Notes under the pieces: generated by a model
The model's database searches: none
Told to the model about the DNA's origin: nothing
The model's input: the letters and a program-made list of their open reading frames with translations, nothing else
Assembly: GCA_023389055.1 (NCBI GenBank)
Contig: JAEWFA010000017.1
Coordinates: 19,575-83,574 of the forward strand
DNA length: 64,000 nt
Source of the DNA: Pseudomonadota bacterium
GTDB lineage: Bacteria; Pseudomonadota; Gammaproteobacteria; Burkholderiales; Burkholderiaceae_E
Direction of reading: 5' to 3'
Position numbers and translations under genes: made by a program
In this document: positions 33,636 through 43,044 of the stretch, piece by piece
Position numbering within the stretch: the stretch's first letter is position 1
Layout of the letters: each line of letters starts with the position of its first letter

Positions 33636-36600
33636 ATGACCGAGCCGATCGTCTTCGTCGTGTCCGGAACCGCACAGCCGGTCGACGGCGGTGCGGCGCG
33701 CGGCGCGCCACGCGGCGCCGCAGCCGCGAGGTTGCCCGCCGGATTGACGCGCGGACGACTGAAGCAGTCGGTGCGCGTCGGCGCGCGCCGCTCGACCGGC
33801 ACCGACATCGCCGTCCGCGCGGTGCCGGGCGAAGACATCGTCGTGCTGCAGATCGCCGGTGGCCCGGCGCTGATGCTGCACCCGGAGAACGCGCGCGACC
33901 TGCTGCGGGCGCAGCAAGGCGATGCATCGCGCTCGCTGGCGGACGCGGCGTCGGGCGAAGTGCGCGTCACGACACCGCTGCGATGGCACGGGATGCAGCA
34001 GGCGACGACGTCGGCTGCGACGCGCGGCGCGCTGGGCGACGTCGTGCTGTCGTCGATCGACGTCGTCGGCGGCTGGCTCGTCGACCACGCCGCCGGCATC
34101 GCGGCGAGCAAGCTCGTCGAACGGCTCGACGCGCAGGTCGACGCCGGTGTCTACCGGCTGCAAGCGGGGTCGCTGTCGAGCGTCGCCGAGCGCCCCGACG
34201 CTTCGCGGCGTGCCGATGCGCGCGAGCAGGTCGACGCGGTCGATTCGCCTGCGCTGGTCCTGGTGCACGGAACCTTCACGACCGCCTCGGGCACTTTCGG
34301 CAAGCTGTGGAGCGAGCATCCGCAGCGCGTGCGCGCGTTGCTCGATCGGTATCGCGGTGCGGTCTATGCGTTCGAGCATCCGACGCTGGGCGTGGGTCCG
34401 ATCGGCAATGCGCTGGCGCTCGCGAACGCGTGCGCACCGGGGACCCGGCTGCACCTGGCCACGCACTCGGGCGGCGGACTGGTCGCCGAAGTGCTCGCTC
34501 GCGTCTGCTCGGATCCGCAGCAGGCGATCGGCCGGCTCGACGCGTTCGCCGGCGCGGCGCTGCAGCCGCAGCGCGAAGACCTGAAGGCGCTCGCGAAGCT
34601 CGTCGCCGCGCGCGGCATCCGCGTCGAGCGGGTCGTTCGCGTGGCGTGCCCGGCGCGCGGCACGCTGCTCGCGTCGCGGCGACTCGACGCGTGGCTTTCG
34701 GTGTTCAAGTGGACGCTCGAACTCGCCGGCGTTCCGGTCGCGCCGGTGCTGGTCGAGTTCCTCGGCGAAGTCGCCGCGCGCCGCACCGATCCGCTGCAGG
34801 TCCCGGGGCTGGCCGCGCAGATGCCCGACAGCGCGCTGATCCGGTGGCTGCACGCCTTCGATGCGCCGATCGCCGGCGACCTGCGCGTCATCTCCGGCGA
34901 CGTCGAAGGCGATTCGGTCGTCACCTGGTTGAAGACACTGCTGGCCGACGCCTTCTACTGGACCGACAACGACTTGGTCGTGCAGACGCGCTCGATGTAC
35001 GGCGGCGCGCCGCGCAGGGACGGCGCGAGCTTCCTGCTCGACCAGGGCGGCATGGTTTCGCACTTCGGCTATTTCGCCAACGAACGCACCGCCGATGCGT
35101 TCACCGCGGCGCTGACGCACGACGCGCCGCCGGCCGGGTTCCGCACCATCGGGCCGCTGTCGTGGAGCGGAGCGTCGGCGGCAGGCACGCGTTCGGCAAA
35201 CGCGACGACGCGCGATCCGCAACGACCGGCGGTGATCCTGCTGCCCGGCTTGCTCGGTAGCAACCTGAAGGCGGGCGGCAAGCGGCTGTGGCTGGGCACG
35301 ACCGATTCGCAGGCGCTGCAGCGGCTCGAATACGGTCCGCAGCGCACGCAGGAAGTGGTCCCCGACGGCGCGGCCGGCGCGATCTACGACGAACTGGCGC
35401 AGTTCCTGTCGCGCAGCCACGATGTGACGGTGTTCGCCTACGACTGGCGGCGACCGATCGAAGAGGAGGCGCGGCGTCTCGCCGGCGTCGTCGACGAAGC
35501 CGTTGCCGAGCGGGTGCGCAGCGCACAACCGGTGCGCATCGTCGCGCACTCGACGGGCGGACTGCTCGCGCGAGCGCTGCCGCTCGAGGCGCCGCTCGTC
35601 TGGCAGCGGATGATCGCGCACGCGGCTGCGCGCGTACTGCTGCTGGGAACGCCGAACGGCGGGCTATGGGCGCCGATGCAGATGCTGTCGGGCGACGAGA
35701 CGCTCGGCAATGCGCTGACCGCGCTCGCGGCGCCGTTCCACGAAGACGCGGTGCGCCGGATGATCGCGCGGTGCCCCGGGGTCCTGCAGCTGCAGAGCGC
35801 GTTGCTCGACCAGACGCTGGGGCTCGATCGCGAGTCGACGTGGCGCAGGCTCGCCGACGAAGACCTGGCGCGTCTGCGCGTACACGATCCGTGGCACGCC
35901 GATCCGCTGCAATCGGCCGTCTACGAATGGGGCGTGCCGCGGCAGGACGTGCTCGACCAGGCGGTCGCATTGCGCAGGCGCCTGGATGCGCAGCGCGACA
36001 ACGACCTGCCGGCATGGCGCGACCGGATCGCGATCGTCGTCGGGCGCGCGCGTTTCACGCCCGACGGCTTCGAGATCGGGCACAACGGCATCGTCTATCG
36101 GAACGTGGCCGACGCGGGCGACGGCCGGGTCACGCACGACAGCGCGCGCCTGCCCGGAGTGCCGACGTGGCAGCTCGACTGCGATCACGGACGCCTTCCC
36201 GGCGAAGAAGCGGCATTCGCCGCGTACCTCGACCTGCTCGAAAGGGGTGACACCGGCCGGGCGATCCTGCATCGCTTTAAGGACGACGCGTCGACGCGCA
36301 TCGTTGCGCGAGAGCAGGCGCGCTCGTGTTCGCGACCGTCGCGCACGCGCACGCCCAGCGTGCCGCCCGAGCACGCGCGCCAGGCGCTGGCCGGATCGGC
36401 GCCGACCACGGCGCCCGCGGTGCCCACGTCGAGTGCCGGCAGCTCGCTTCGCGTGCGGATCGTCAACGGCGACCTGTCGTTCATGCGCCTTCCGATCCTG
36501 ATCGGCCACTACCGCTCGATGCGACTCACCGGAAGCGAAGCGGTGGCGAATCGGCTGATCGGCGGCGCGATGGAGCGCTCGCTGAAGGTCGATCTGTATC

Positions 36601-39323
36601 CCGACTGGCCCGGGGCGCACCAGATCTTCGTCAACACGCACGCTGCACCCGACAATCCGTGGCAGTTGCCCCGGCCCGAGGCGGCGATCATCGTGGGCCT
36701 CGGAGAAGAAGGAAAGCTGCTCGAGGCCGATCTCACGAGAACGATCTGTCAGGCGGTGATCGCCTGGGCGCAACACATCGGCGAGCGCACCGAAGGCGCG
36801 CCCGCGCGGATCGAACTGGGCTCGACGCTGATCGGCAGCGGCGGTGCAGGCATCGATGCCGGCCAGTCGGCGCGCCTGATCGCGCAAGGCGTGCGAATGG
36901 CCAACGAGCGGCTCGCCGACGGCGGTTGGCCGCGCGTCACCGACCTGCACCTGATCGAGCTGTATCTCGACCGCGCGAGCGATGCATGGCGCGCGCTGCA
37001 GGTGCAGGCCACTGCCGAGCCCGGGCACTACGTCGTCCTGCCGACGATCCAGCCGGGAGCCGGATCGCTGCTGCGCTTCCTCGATTCGGGCTATCGCGGC
37101 ACCGACTACGACCTGATCACCGTGCTGACGCAGACAGGTGCGAACGGCGAGAGCGCGATCGCGTACCGGCTCGATACGCGTCGCGCACGCACCGAAATCC
37201 GCGCGCAGCAGACGCAGGCGCCGCTGCTGCGCGAGCTCGTCGCGCACGCATCGAACGACCGCAGTTGCGACCCGCAGATCGGCCGTACGCTGTTCCGGCT
37301 GCTGGTGCCGATGGAGATGGAACCTTTCCTCGCCGGCACAACGGAGATGCTGCTCGAGGTCGACGCCGGAACGGCCGGCATTCCATGGGAGATCCTCGAC
37401 GCCGACGGGCGCGGCGGCGGCGACCCGCGCCCCTGGGCGATTCGCACCCGGCTGCTGCGCAAGCTTCGAACGGCCGAATTCCGCCCGGCAGTGGTCGACG
37501 CGAATACCGATGCGCAGGTGCTCGTGATCGGCGAGCCGCTGTGCGACGCCACGCGGTACGCGCGGCTCGACGGCGCACGCAGCGAGGCGCGCTGCGTCGT
37601 CGAGCGACTCGGCGCGCCGAATGCGCTCGACGCCGGCGCCGTGCAGGCGCTGATCGCCGACGACGACGTGCAGCCGAGCGGTGCCGACGCGCGCACGGTG
37701 GTCAACACGCTGTTGTCGCGCGACTGGCGGGTCGTGCACATCGCCGGCCACGGCGAGCCGGCAACCGACACCGATCCGCGCGGCGTCGTGCTGTCCAACG
37801 GAACGTTCCTGGGGCCGCGCGAGATCCACAACATGCGCGTGGTGCCGGAACTCGTGTTCGTGAACTGCTGCCATCTCGCCGCCCGCAGCGCGCAGCAGTT
37901 GCTCACCGACGAGCGCGTCGACGGCTACGACCGCGCGCGCTTCGCGTGCGGCATCGCCGAGGAGTTGATCCGCATCGGCGTGCGCTGCGTGATCGCAGCG
38001 GGCTGGGCCGTCGAGGACCGTCCGGCGCAGGTATTCGCGACGACGTTCTACGACGCGTTGCTGCAGGGACGCCGCTTCATGGATGCGGTCGCCGCGGCGC
38101 GCGAGGCCGCATGGAACGAAGGCGGCAACACCTGGGCGGCGTACCAGTGCTACGGCGACCCCGACTGGACGCTGCTTCGCGGCGATGCACAGCGCGGACC
38201 GCCGGAACTCGCGCAGGAATTCGCCGGCGTCGCTTCGCCGATGGCGCTGGTGCTGGCACTGCAATCGCTGGCGGTGGGTAGCAAGTTCCAGAAGATTCCC
38301 GCGGAGCCGCAGGCTGCGCGGATCCGCCATCTCGAGTCGCGCTTCGCGCTTCCCTGGGGCGCGATCGGGTCGGTGGCCGAAGCCTTCGGCGCCGCGTGGG
38401 CCGCTGCCGGCACGCTGGCGAACGCGCTGCCGTGGTATGAGCGCGCGATCGCGGCAAACGACGGCAGCGCGACGATCAAGGCGGCCGAGCAGGTCGGCAG
38501 CCTGCGCGCGCGCCTGGCCTGGGACGGCGTCGAGCGCGCGCAGGTGACGCGCGATGCGCTCGAGCGCGCACTCGATTCCGCGCCAGCGAAAGCGCGCGCA
38601 GCACTGCGGCGAAAGATCGCGTCGGCAACGCGCGAACTGCGGAAAGTCGCGATCGAATCACGCGCGCCGCTCACCGCCGCCGTCGAACTGCTCGAGCGGC
38701 TGGTCGCGCTGCAGCCGTCGATGGAGCGCGAGACGCTGTGCGGCTCCGCGTTCAAGCGAAAGGCGATGGCCGAGGCCGCCGCGGAGTGCCCGGAAGCCGA
38801 AGCCGAAGCGATCGCGAAAATGAAGGAGCACTACGAGCGCGCCGAGACGCTCGGGCACGCAGCGAAATTGCCCGACGTCTACTACCCGGCGCTCAACCGG
38901 ATGGCCGCCGAGGTCGCGGTGGAGGCCGCGCGACCCGGATGGCAGGGCTTCGATGCAACGGCCGTCGCAGCAGTGCGCGAGAGCCTGGCGTCGAAGGCGC
39001 GCGACGATCCCGATTTCTGGTGCGTCGCCGGGCTCACCGATCTGCGTGTCTATGAAGCGCTCGGGCAGCGAAGGCTCGCCGCCGAGCGCCAGGCGATCGA
39101 AGGCGAGTACGACGACCTGTATCGGCGGGTGAATGCCCCGTCGATGTGGGCGTCGATCCAGGACCAGATGCGCTTCGTGCTGCTGCGCTATGCGCAGCGC
39201 GCAGCGAGCGACGAATCGCAGGCGGCGCTCGGCCTGCTCGAATGGCTCGAGTCGCTTCCGCTGGACGGCGCCCAGGGTACCGCCGCGGCCGACGACCCGG
39301 CCGCTGCAAGCGCAGGCGAATGA
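33636..39323 (+). CDS. Double alpha/beta-hydrolase fused to CHAT protease and helical-repeat tail
   Basis: The product is 1895 residues. First, residues about 200-420 form an alpha/beta hydrolase: LVLVHGTFTTASGTF, then ATHSGGGLVAE with nucleophile Ser278. Second, about 525-780 is LCAT/lipase-like: VILLPGLLGSNLKAG, FAYDWRRPIEEEA, VAHSTGGLLAR with Ser639, and LLGTPNGG. About 945-1200 (ILIGHYRSMRLTGSEAVANRLIGG, AAIIVGLGEEG) resembles the domain often found ahead of CHAT. CHAT spans about 1215-1520: VVHIAGHGEP gives His1372, LVFVNCCHLA gives Cys1412, and GVRCVIAAGWAVED, NTWAAYQCYGDPDW follow. The rest is TPR-like helical. The stop overlaps the SLOG start. I infer a protease that may release or control its own lipase modules. 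No strong ribosome site precedes the ATG. Confidence 0.82.
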   Translation: MTEPIVFVVSGTAQPVDGGAARGAPRGAAAARLPAGLTRGRLKQSVRVGARRSTGTDIAVRAVPGEDIVVLQIAGGPALMLHPENARDLLRAQQGDASRSLADAASGEVRVTTPLRWHGMQQATTSAATRGALGDVVLSSIDVVGGWLVDHAAGIAASKLVERLDAQVDAGVYRLQAGSLSSVAERPDASRRADAREQVDAVDSPALVLVHGTFTTASGTFGKLWSEHPQRVRALLDRYRGAVYAFEHPTLGVGPIGNALALANACAPGTRLHLATHSGGGLVAEVLARVCSDPQQAIGRLDAFAGAALQPQREDLKALAKLVAARGIRVERVVRVACPARGTLLASRRLDAWLSVFKWTLELAGVPVAPVLVEFLGEVAARRTDPLQVPGLAAQMPDSALIRWLHAFDAPIAGDLRVISGDVEGDSVVTWLKTLLADAFYWTDNDLVVQTRSMYGGAPRRDGASFLLDQGGMVSHFGYFANERTADAFTAALTHDAPPAGFRTIGPLSWSGASAAGTRSANATTRDPQRPAVILLPGLLGSNLKAGGKRLWLGTTDSQALQRLEYGPQRTQEVVPDGAAGAIYDELAQFLSRSHDVTVFAYDWRRPIEEEARRLAGVVDEAVAERVRSAQPVRIVAHSTGGLLARALPLEAPLVWQRMIAHAAARVLLLGTPNGGLWAPMQMLSGDETLGNALTALAAPFHEDAVRRMIARCPGVLQLQSALLDQTLGLDRESTWRRLADEDLARLRVHDPWHADPLQSAVYEWGVPRQDVLDQAVALRRRLDAQRDNDLPAWRDRIAIVVGRARFTPDGFEIGHNGIVYRNVADAGDGRVTHDSARLPGVPTWQLDCDHGRLPGEEAAFAAYLDLLERGDTGRAILHRFKDDASTRIVAREQARSCSRPSRTRTPSVPPEHARQALAGSAPTTAPAVPTSSAGSSLRVRIVNGDLSFMRLPILIGHYRSMRLTGSEAVANRLIGGAMERSLKVDLYPDWPGAHQIFVNTHAAPDNPWQLPRPEAAIIVGLGEEGKLLEADLTRTICQAVIAWAQHIGERTEGAPARIELGSTLIGSGGAGIDAGQSARLIAQGVRMANERLADGGWPRVTDLHLIELYLDRASDAWRALQVQATAEPGHYVVLPTIQPGAGSLLRFLDSGYRGTDYDLITVLTQTGANGESAIAYRLDTRRARTEIRAQQTQAPLLRELVAHASNDRSCDPQIGRTLFRLLVPMEMEPFLAGTTEMLLEVDAGTAGIPWEILDADGRGGGDPRPWAIRTRLLRKLRTAEFRPAVVDANTDAQVLVIGEPLCDATRYARLDGARSEARCVVERLGAPNALDAGAVQALIADDDVQPSGADARTVVNTLLSRDWRVVHIAGHGEPATDTDPRGVVLSNGTFLGPREIHNMRVVPELVFVNCCHLAARSAQQLLTDERVDGYDRARFACGIAEELIRIGVRCVIAAGWAVEDRPAQVFATTFYDALLQGRRFMDAVAAAREAAWNEGGNTWAAYQCYGDPDWTLLRGDAQRGPPELAQEFAGVASPMALVLALQSLAVGSKFQKIPAEPQAARIRHLESRFALPWGAIGSVAEAFGAAWAAAGTLANALPWYERAIAANDGSATIKAAEQVGSLRARLAWDGVERAQVTRDALERALDSAPAKARAALRRKIASATRELRKVAIESRAPLTAAVELLERLVALQPSMERETLCGSAFKRKAMAEAAAECPEAEAEAIAKMKEHYERAETLGHAAKLPDVYYPALNRMAAEVAVEAARPGWQGFDATAVAAVRESLASKARDDPDFWCVAGLTDLRVYEALGQRRLAAERQAIEGEYDDLYRRVNAPSMWASIQDQMRFVLLRYAQRAASDESQAALGLLEWLESLPLDGAQGTAAADDPAAASAGE

Positions 39324-39931
39324 ACGCCGAAGCGTCCGCGGCATCCGATCCGGGCGGCATGCTCTCGCCGAACCGGGTGCTGCTGTTCTCGGGCCATCGG
39401 GTCGACGCGCCCGGTCGCGCGAAGCCGCGTTTCCCGGCAACGCAGGTGGATCGTGCGGCGCAGGCCATCGCCTCGGCGCTCGATTCGATCGGTGCAGCGC
39501 CCGGCGATCTCGCGCTCACGCAGGGAGCCGCCGGCGGGGATCTGCTGTTCGCCGAAGCGTGCCACGCACGCGGCGTGCGCGTGCGCCTGATGCTGCCGAT
39601 GCCCGAGCCGCGCTTCGTCGCTCAATCGATCCTGCCCTCGGCCGACGGCGTCCACTGGCTCGACCGATGGCGCGCGCTGCGCGAGAAGTTGCTCGACGCG
39701 CCGCAGGTGATGCCCGACGCGCCCGAACCCGCGCCGCCCGCCAATGCATTCGCGCGCTGCAATCTCTGGATGCTCGAGACGGCGCTCGCCTACGGCGCGT
39801 CGCGGCTCGTCTTCCTGTGTCTGTGGAACGGCGCGGACGGCGACGGCCCCGGAGGCACGGCGCAGATGGTGGAGGCCGTACGCCGACGCGCCGGTCGCGT
39901 GCACTGGATCGATACGAGAGCGCTGTGGTAG
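39320..39931 (+). CDS. SLOG-superfamily (LOG/DprA-like Rossmann) nucleotide-binding protein
   Basis: The ATG overlaps the preceding TGA (ATGA) and gives 203 residues. The segment VLLFSGHRVDAPGRAKPRFP, followed by LALTQGAAGGDLLFAEACHARGVRVRLMLPMPEP, has the G-GG-x-E arrangement of SLOG domains, which bind nucleotides or nucleotide-derived messengers. The rest includes CNLWMLETALAYGASRLVFLCLWNG. The same arrangement is common in proteins linked to TIR or TPR domains. In Thoeris-like defence a SLOG-type domain is the receptor for a TIR-made ADP-ribose signal. Being locked between the CHAT and TIR genes, it is the natural candidate sensor of this operon. Confidence 0.78.
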   Translation: MNAEASAASDPGGMLSPNRVLLFSGHRVDAPGRAKPRFPATQVDRAAQAIASALDSIGAAPGDLALTQGAAGGDLLFAEACHARGVRVRLMLPMPEPRFVAQSILPSADGVHWLDRWRALREKLLDAPQVMPDAPEPAPPANAFARCNLWMLETALAYGASRLVFLCLWNGADGDGPGGTAQMVEAVRRRAGRVHWIDTRALW

Positions 39932-41499
39932 AGCGCTGCGACGTCTTCATCAGCTACGCGCGCGGCAATCGAGCCACCGCCGAACGCGTTGCCGCCGCAC
40001 TCGAGCGCGAGGGGATCCGGGTCTGGTGGGATCGCGATCTTCCGGCGGGCAGCGAATTCTCGTCGGTCATCGAAACGCGGCTCGAAGAAGCGAAGGTGGT
40101 CGTCGCGCTGTGGTCGCACGAGTCGGTGCGTTCGGCTTTCGTGCGCGACGAGTCGGCGCGAGCACTGCGCGCCGGAAAACTTCTTCCGCTGCGCATCGAC
40201 GACGTCGAACTGCCGCTGGGCTTCGGCCAGATCCACACGCTCGACCTGATCGACTGGAGCGGTGAAACGCGAGATACGGCATTCGCCGCGGTGCTCGGCG
40301 AAGTCCGCCGCATGCAGGGCCGCAGCGTCGCGCCCGCGCCGACGCGTGCGCTCCCGCGGCGATGGAAGCCGCAGCGCTTCGCCACGGCGATCGTGCTGGC
40401 GCTCGGGCTCGCGCTGCTCGGCTGGGGCGCGTCGACGCAGTGGGAACGCCGGCAGGCGGACGAGCACTTCCGTGCCGGGATCGCATATCAGCACGCGAAG
40501 GAGCCCGAACTGGAAAGTGCGCGCAACGAATTCCTCACCGCGCTCGAACACCGCAGCGGACACGCGCGTGCCCGCTTCTACCTGGCGCGCATCTACGTGC
40601 TGCAGGACGAACCCACTGCGGCGCTCGAAGCCTACCGACTCGCGCTGGCGTCCGACGAGTCGCCGCTCGACAGCGCGCAACGCAACGAGGCCACCCGCCA
40701 GGTCGCGGCGTTGTCGATCGACCCTACCGAAGTCGCGCCGGTGGCACGCGCCGTTTCGCCGAGCGTGGCGCGCGCCGAGGAGCCGCCGCGCACGCCGCCG
40801 CACAGCGAACCGCCCGACGCGATGCGCAAGGCGCTCGCCGAACAGGTAGACGAGATGTTCGGCGAGAACCGCGAACGCCGGATCACCGCGACGACGTCGC
40901 TCGTCGTCGATCCCGAGGCGATCTCCGACGCGGTGCCGTTGGCCGTGGCGAAAGCGCTCGACGTGCTGCGTGCCGGCGCCGCCGCCCCGGGCGACGCGTC
41001 GGGGATCGTCAACACGCTGGTGCTGCTGCAAACCGCGCTGCCGGGCACGCTGCAGTCGCACCGGGCGCAGATCGTCGAACTGCTCGCTGCGACGCGCAGT
41101 TCGGGCGAGACGACGCGCGCGCATGCCGCGCGCGTTCGCGAGCTGCTCGAGCTCGCCGCGACGCGTAGAGCCGTGACATTCATCCAGATCGCCAACGAGG
41201 CGCAGCGGCCGATCGCAACGGCGCTCGCAGCCCGCTTCGAGCGTTTCGGCTACGACTCGCCGGGGATCGAACTGGTGGGCAATCGCGCACCCTCGCGCAT
41301 CGAGTTGCGCGTACAGGGGAAAAGCGATCGCGGCTTCGCGCGCTGGCTCGAACGTGTGGTCGGCGAGATCGCCGACCGCGCGCCGGCGGTCGTCACGTTG
41401 CGCAACGCGAGCCCCAAGGTCGACACGTACGAGATCTGGCTCGACCGGGCGCTGTGCGCACCGGGCGGCCGGATGCTTCCGGCCTGCAGCGCGGCGTGA
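39925..41499 (+). CDS. TIR-domain protein with membrane segment and TPR-like region
   Basis: A GTG at 39925 overlapping the SLOG stop by 7 bases gives 524 residues. Residues 1-125 are TIR: CDVFISYARGNRATAERVAAAL, IRVWWDRDLPAGSEFSSVIE, VVVALWSHESVRSAFVRDESARAL (Glu76 in the catalytic position) and LLPLRIDDVELPLGFGQIHTLDLIDW. A hydrophobic helix follows near 150-170 (FATAIVLALGLALLGWG), then TPR-like helices (HFRAGIAYQHAKEPELESARNEFLTAL, ARFYLARIYVLQDEPTAALEAYRLAL). The C-terminal 250 residues are unrecognised helical and beta sequence. The layout parallels the first TIR protein, with an unrelated periplasmic part, so the two may sense different triggers. Confidence 0.86.
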   Translation: MVERCDVFISYARGNRATAERVAAALEREGIRVWWDRDLPAGSEFSSVIETRLEEAKVVVALWSHESVRSAFVRDESARALRAGKLLPLRIDDVELPLGFGQIHTLDLIDWSGETRDTAFAAVLGEVRRMQGRSVAPAPTRALPRRWKPQRFATAIVLALGLALLGWGASTQWERRQADEHFRAGIAYQHAKEPELESARNEFLTALEHRSGHARARFYLARIYVLQDEPTAALEAYRLALASDESPLDSAQRNEATRQVAALSIDPTEVAPVARAVSPSVARAEEPPRTPPHSEPPDAMRKALAEQVDEMFGENRERRITATTSLVVDPEAISDAVPLAVAKALDVLRAGAAAPGDASGIVNTLVLLQTALPGTLQSHRAQIVELLAATRSSGETTRAHAARVRELLELAATRRAVTFIQIANEAQRPIATALAARFERFGYDSPGIELVGNRAPSRIELRVQGKSDRGFARWLERVVGEIADRAPAVVTLRNASPKVDTYEIWLDRALCAPGGRMLPACSAA

Positions 41500-41547
41500 G
41501 CGTCGCCGCGCCCCGTCGTCCAACGCTCGACGCAGAAGGAGAACACG

Positions 41548-42450
41548 ATGGCCACGAAAGCCCACGCATCGACCTCGAAACCCCGCGGCCGTTCGCTGCA
41601 TCTCGGACTGAATTCGGTCGACGCCGACGCGTACAGCGGCTGGAGCGGGCCGCTGGCTGCCTGCGAGTTCGACGCCAACGACATGGCCGCCATCGCGCGC
41701 GCGCAGGGACTCGAACCCACCGTACTGCTCACCAGCGCGGCCACGCGCGCGAAGCTGCTCGACGGAATCCGCGCAGCAGCGAAAACGCTGCGCAAGTCGG
41801 ACTTCTTCTTTCTCAGCTACTCGGGCCACGGCGGTCAGGTTCCCGACGTCACCGGCGACGAGTTCGACAAACGCGACGAGACCTGGTGCCTGTACGACGG
41901 GCAACTGATCGACGACGAGCTGTACTTCGAACTCAGCCGCTTCGCCGCAGGCGTGCGCATCCTCGTCGTCTCCGACAGTTGCCACAGCGGCACCGTCGTG
42001 CGCGCGCCGTTGCAGCCGGTCACCGTGCCCGGACAGCGGCCGAAGCTGATGCCGGATTCCGTAGGAATGCGCGTCTACCGCGAGCACCGCGAGTTCTACG
42101 ACCAGCTGCAGCGCGACGTCGCGTCGGCCGCCGGCGCGCCGATCCTCGATCCCGACGCAGCGCTTGCGCAGGTCGCGGTCAGCGGACGGCGCACGTCGCT
42201 CGTCCATCGATTCGCGCCGCAGCTGATCCTGATATCGGGGTGCCAGGACAACCAGACGTCGATGGACGGCGACCACAACGGGGCGTTCACCGAGCAGCTG
42301 CTGCGCGTGTGGAACAACGGCGCGTTCCGCGGCAACTACGCGAACCTGCACGCGCGCGTGCGGGCGAACCTGCCGCCGACGCAATCGCCGAACCTGTTCA
42401 CGCTCGGCGCGGCCGGAGCATTTCTCGCGCAGCAGCCGTTCACGCTATGA
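41548..42450 (+). CDS. Caspase-like (metacaspase, C14) cysteine protease
   Basis: The ATG at 41548 follows AGAAGGAG and gives 300 residues. SLHLGLNSVDADAY opens the fold; FFFLSYSGHGGQVPD supplies His94 and ILVVSDSCHSGTVV supplies Cys145, the C14 dyad with normal 50-residue spacing. GDEFDKRDETWCLYDGQLIDDELY is the usual acidic metacaspase segment thought to bind Ca2+ or set the P1 pocket. ILISGCQDNQTSMDG and FTEQLLRVWNNG complete the p10-like half. No extra domain is present, so it must be switched on by another component. It closes the TIR-CHAT-SLOG-TIR series (48-base gap) and is probably its executioner. Confidence 0.9.
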   Translation: MATKAHASTSKPRGRSLHLGLNSVDADAYSGWSGPLAACEFDANDMAAIARAQGLEPTVLLTSAATRAKLLDGIRAAAKTLRKSDFFFLSYSGHGGQVPDVTGDEFDKRDETWCLYDGQLIDDELYFELSRFAAGVRILVVSDSCHSGTVVRAPLQPVTVPGQRPKLMPDSVGMRVYREHREFYDQLQRDVASAAGAPILDPDAALAQVAVSGRRTSLVHRFAPQLILISGCQDNQTSMDGDHNGAFTEQLLRVWNNGAFRGNYANLHARVRANLPPTQSPNLFTLGAAGAFLAQQPFTL

Positions 42451-42486
42451 GTCGTCGGATCACGTATCCGCGCCGCCCGTTCGGTC

Positions 42487-42492
42487 TATAAT
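42487..42492 (+). promoter_or_regulatory. Probable -10 box of the Xre-RES operon
   Basis: A perfect TATAAT lies 22-27 bases before the ATG at 42514. No convincing -35 is seen. It suggests the toxin-antitoxin pair has its own promoter instead of depending on the caspase operon. Confidence 0.5.
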
Positions 42493-42513
42493 GAATACCC
42501 AAATGGTCCGGAG

Positions 42514-43044
42514 ATGATGATGACGATGGAACATGCCGCCGAGCGGCGACCTCCCGCGCGAGCCCGCTCCGCTGTCGACCGGAAATCTGCCGTCAAGAGC
42601 CTCATCGCCGGCAAGAACACCTCGTACCCGGACATCTCCGACTTCGACCTCATCGAGCGCATCGGGATCGTGAAAAAGGGCCTGCCGGCGCGACTGCTGA
42701 CGAGATTGGCCGATGACATGAATGTGTCTCGTGAGCGCCTCTATGCGTGGTTGGGCATCCCTCGCACGACCGCGAATCGCAAGGTGAAAGACGACGAGAT
42801 CCTGAGCCAGGACGAGAGCGAGCGAGTTCTCGGCATTGCCAGCCTGGTGGGTCAGGTCCAGAGGATCGTTCGCGAGTCGGGCGGCCCCCGGGACTTCGAT
42901 GCCGCCAGGTGGACCGCCGATTGGCTCGAGGAGGCGAACGCCGCGCTGGGCGGGCGAACCCCGGGCGAGTTCATGGACACGTCCGACGGACGCACGCTCG
43001 TATCGGGTCTGGTGGCCCGGATGCAGTCAGGCGCGTACGCGTGA
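42514..43044 (+). CDS. Xre/ParS-like (MbcA/ParS/Xre) antitoxin
   Basis: Up to 176 residues; ATGs at 42514, 42520 and 42526 are all in frame behind GGAG at 42510-42513, and 42520 has the best spacing. The sequence has the Xre-type helix-turn-helix LLTRLADDMNVSRERLYAWLGIPRTTANRKVKDD and the C-terminal toxin-binding domain ESERVLGIASLVGQVQRIVRESGGPRDFDAARWTADWLEEANAALGGRTPGEFMDTSDG, the standard antitoxin of RES toxins. Its TGA overlaps the GTG of the toxin. It should repress its promoter and block the toxin active site. Confidence 0.9.
   Translation: MMMTMEHAAERRPPARARSAVDRKSAVKSLIAGKNTSYPDISDFDLIERIGIVKKGLPARLLTRLADDMNVSRERLYAWLGIPRTTANRKVKDDEILSQDESERVLGIASLVGQVQRIVRESGGPRDFDAARWTADWLEEANAALGGRTPGEFMDTSDGRTLVSGLVARMQSGAYA

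Noticed and set aside
35664..38330. An 888-codon minus-strand frame inside the hydrolase-CHAT gene
   Set aside because: It is the mirror of a strongly coding plus-strand gene; no start site or domain is seen.
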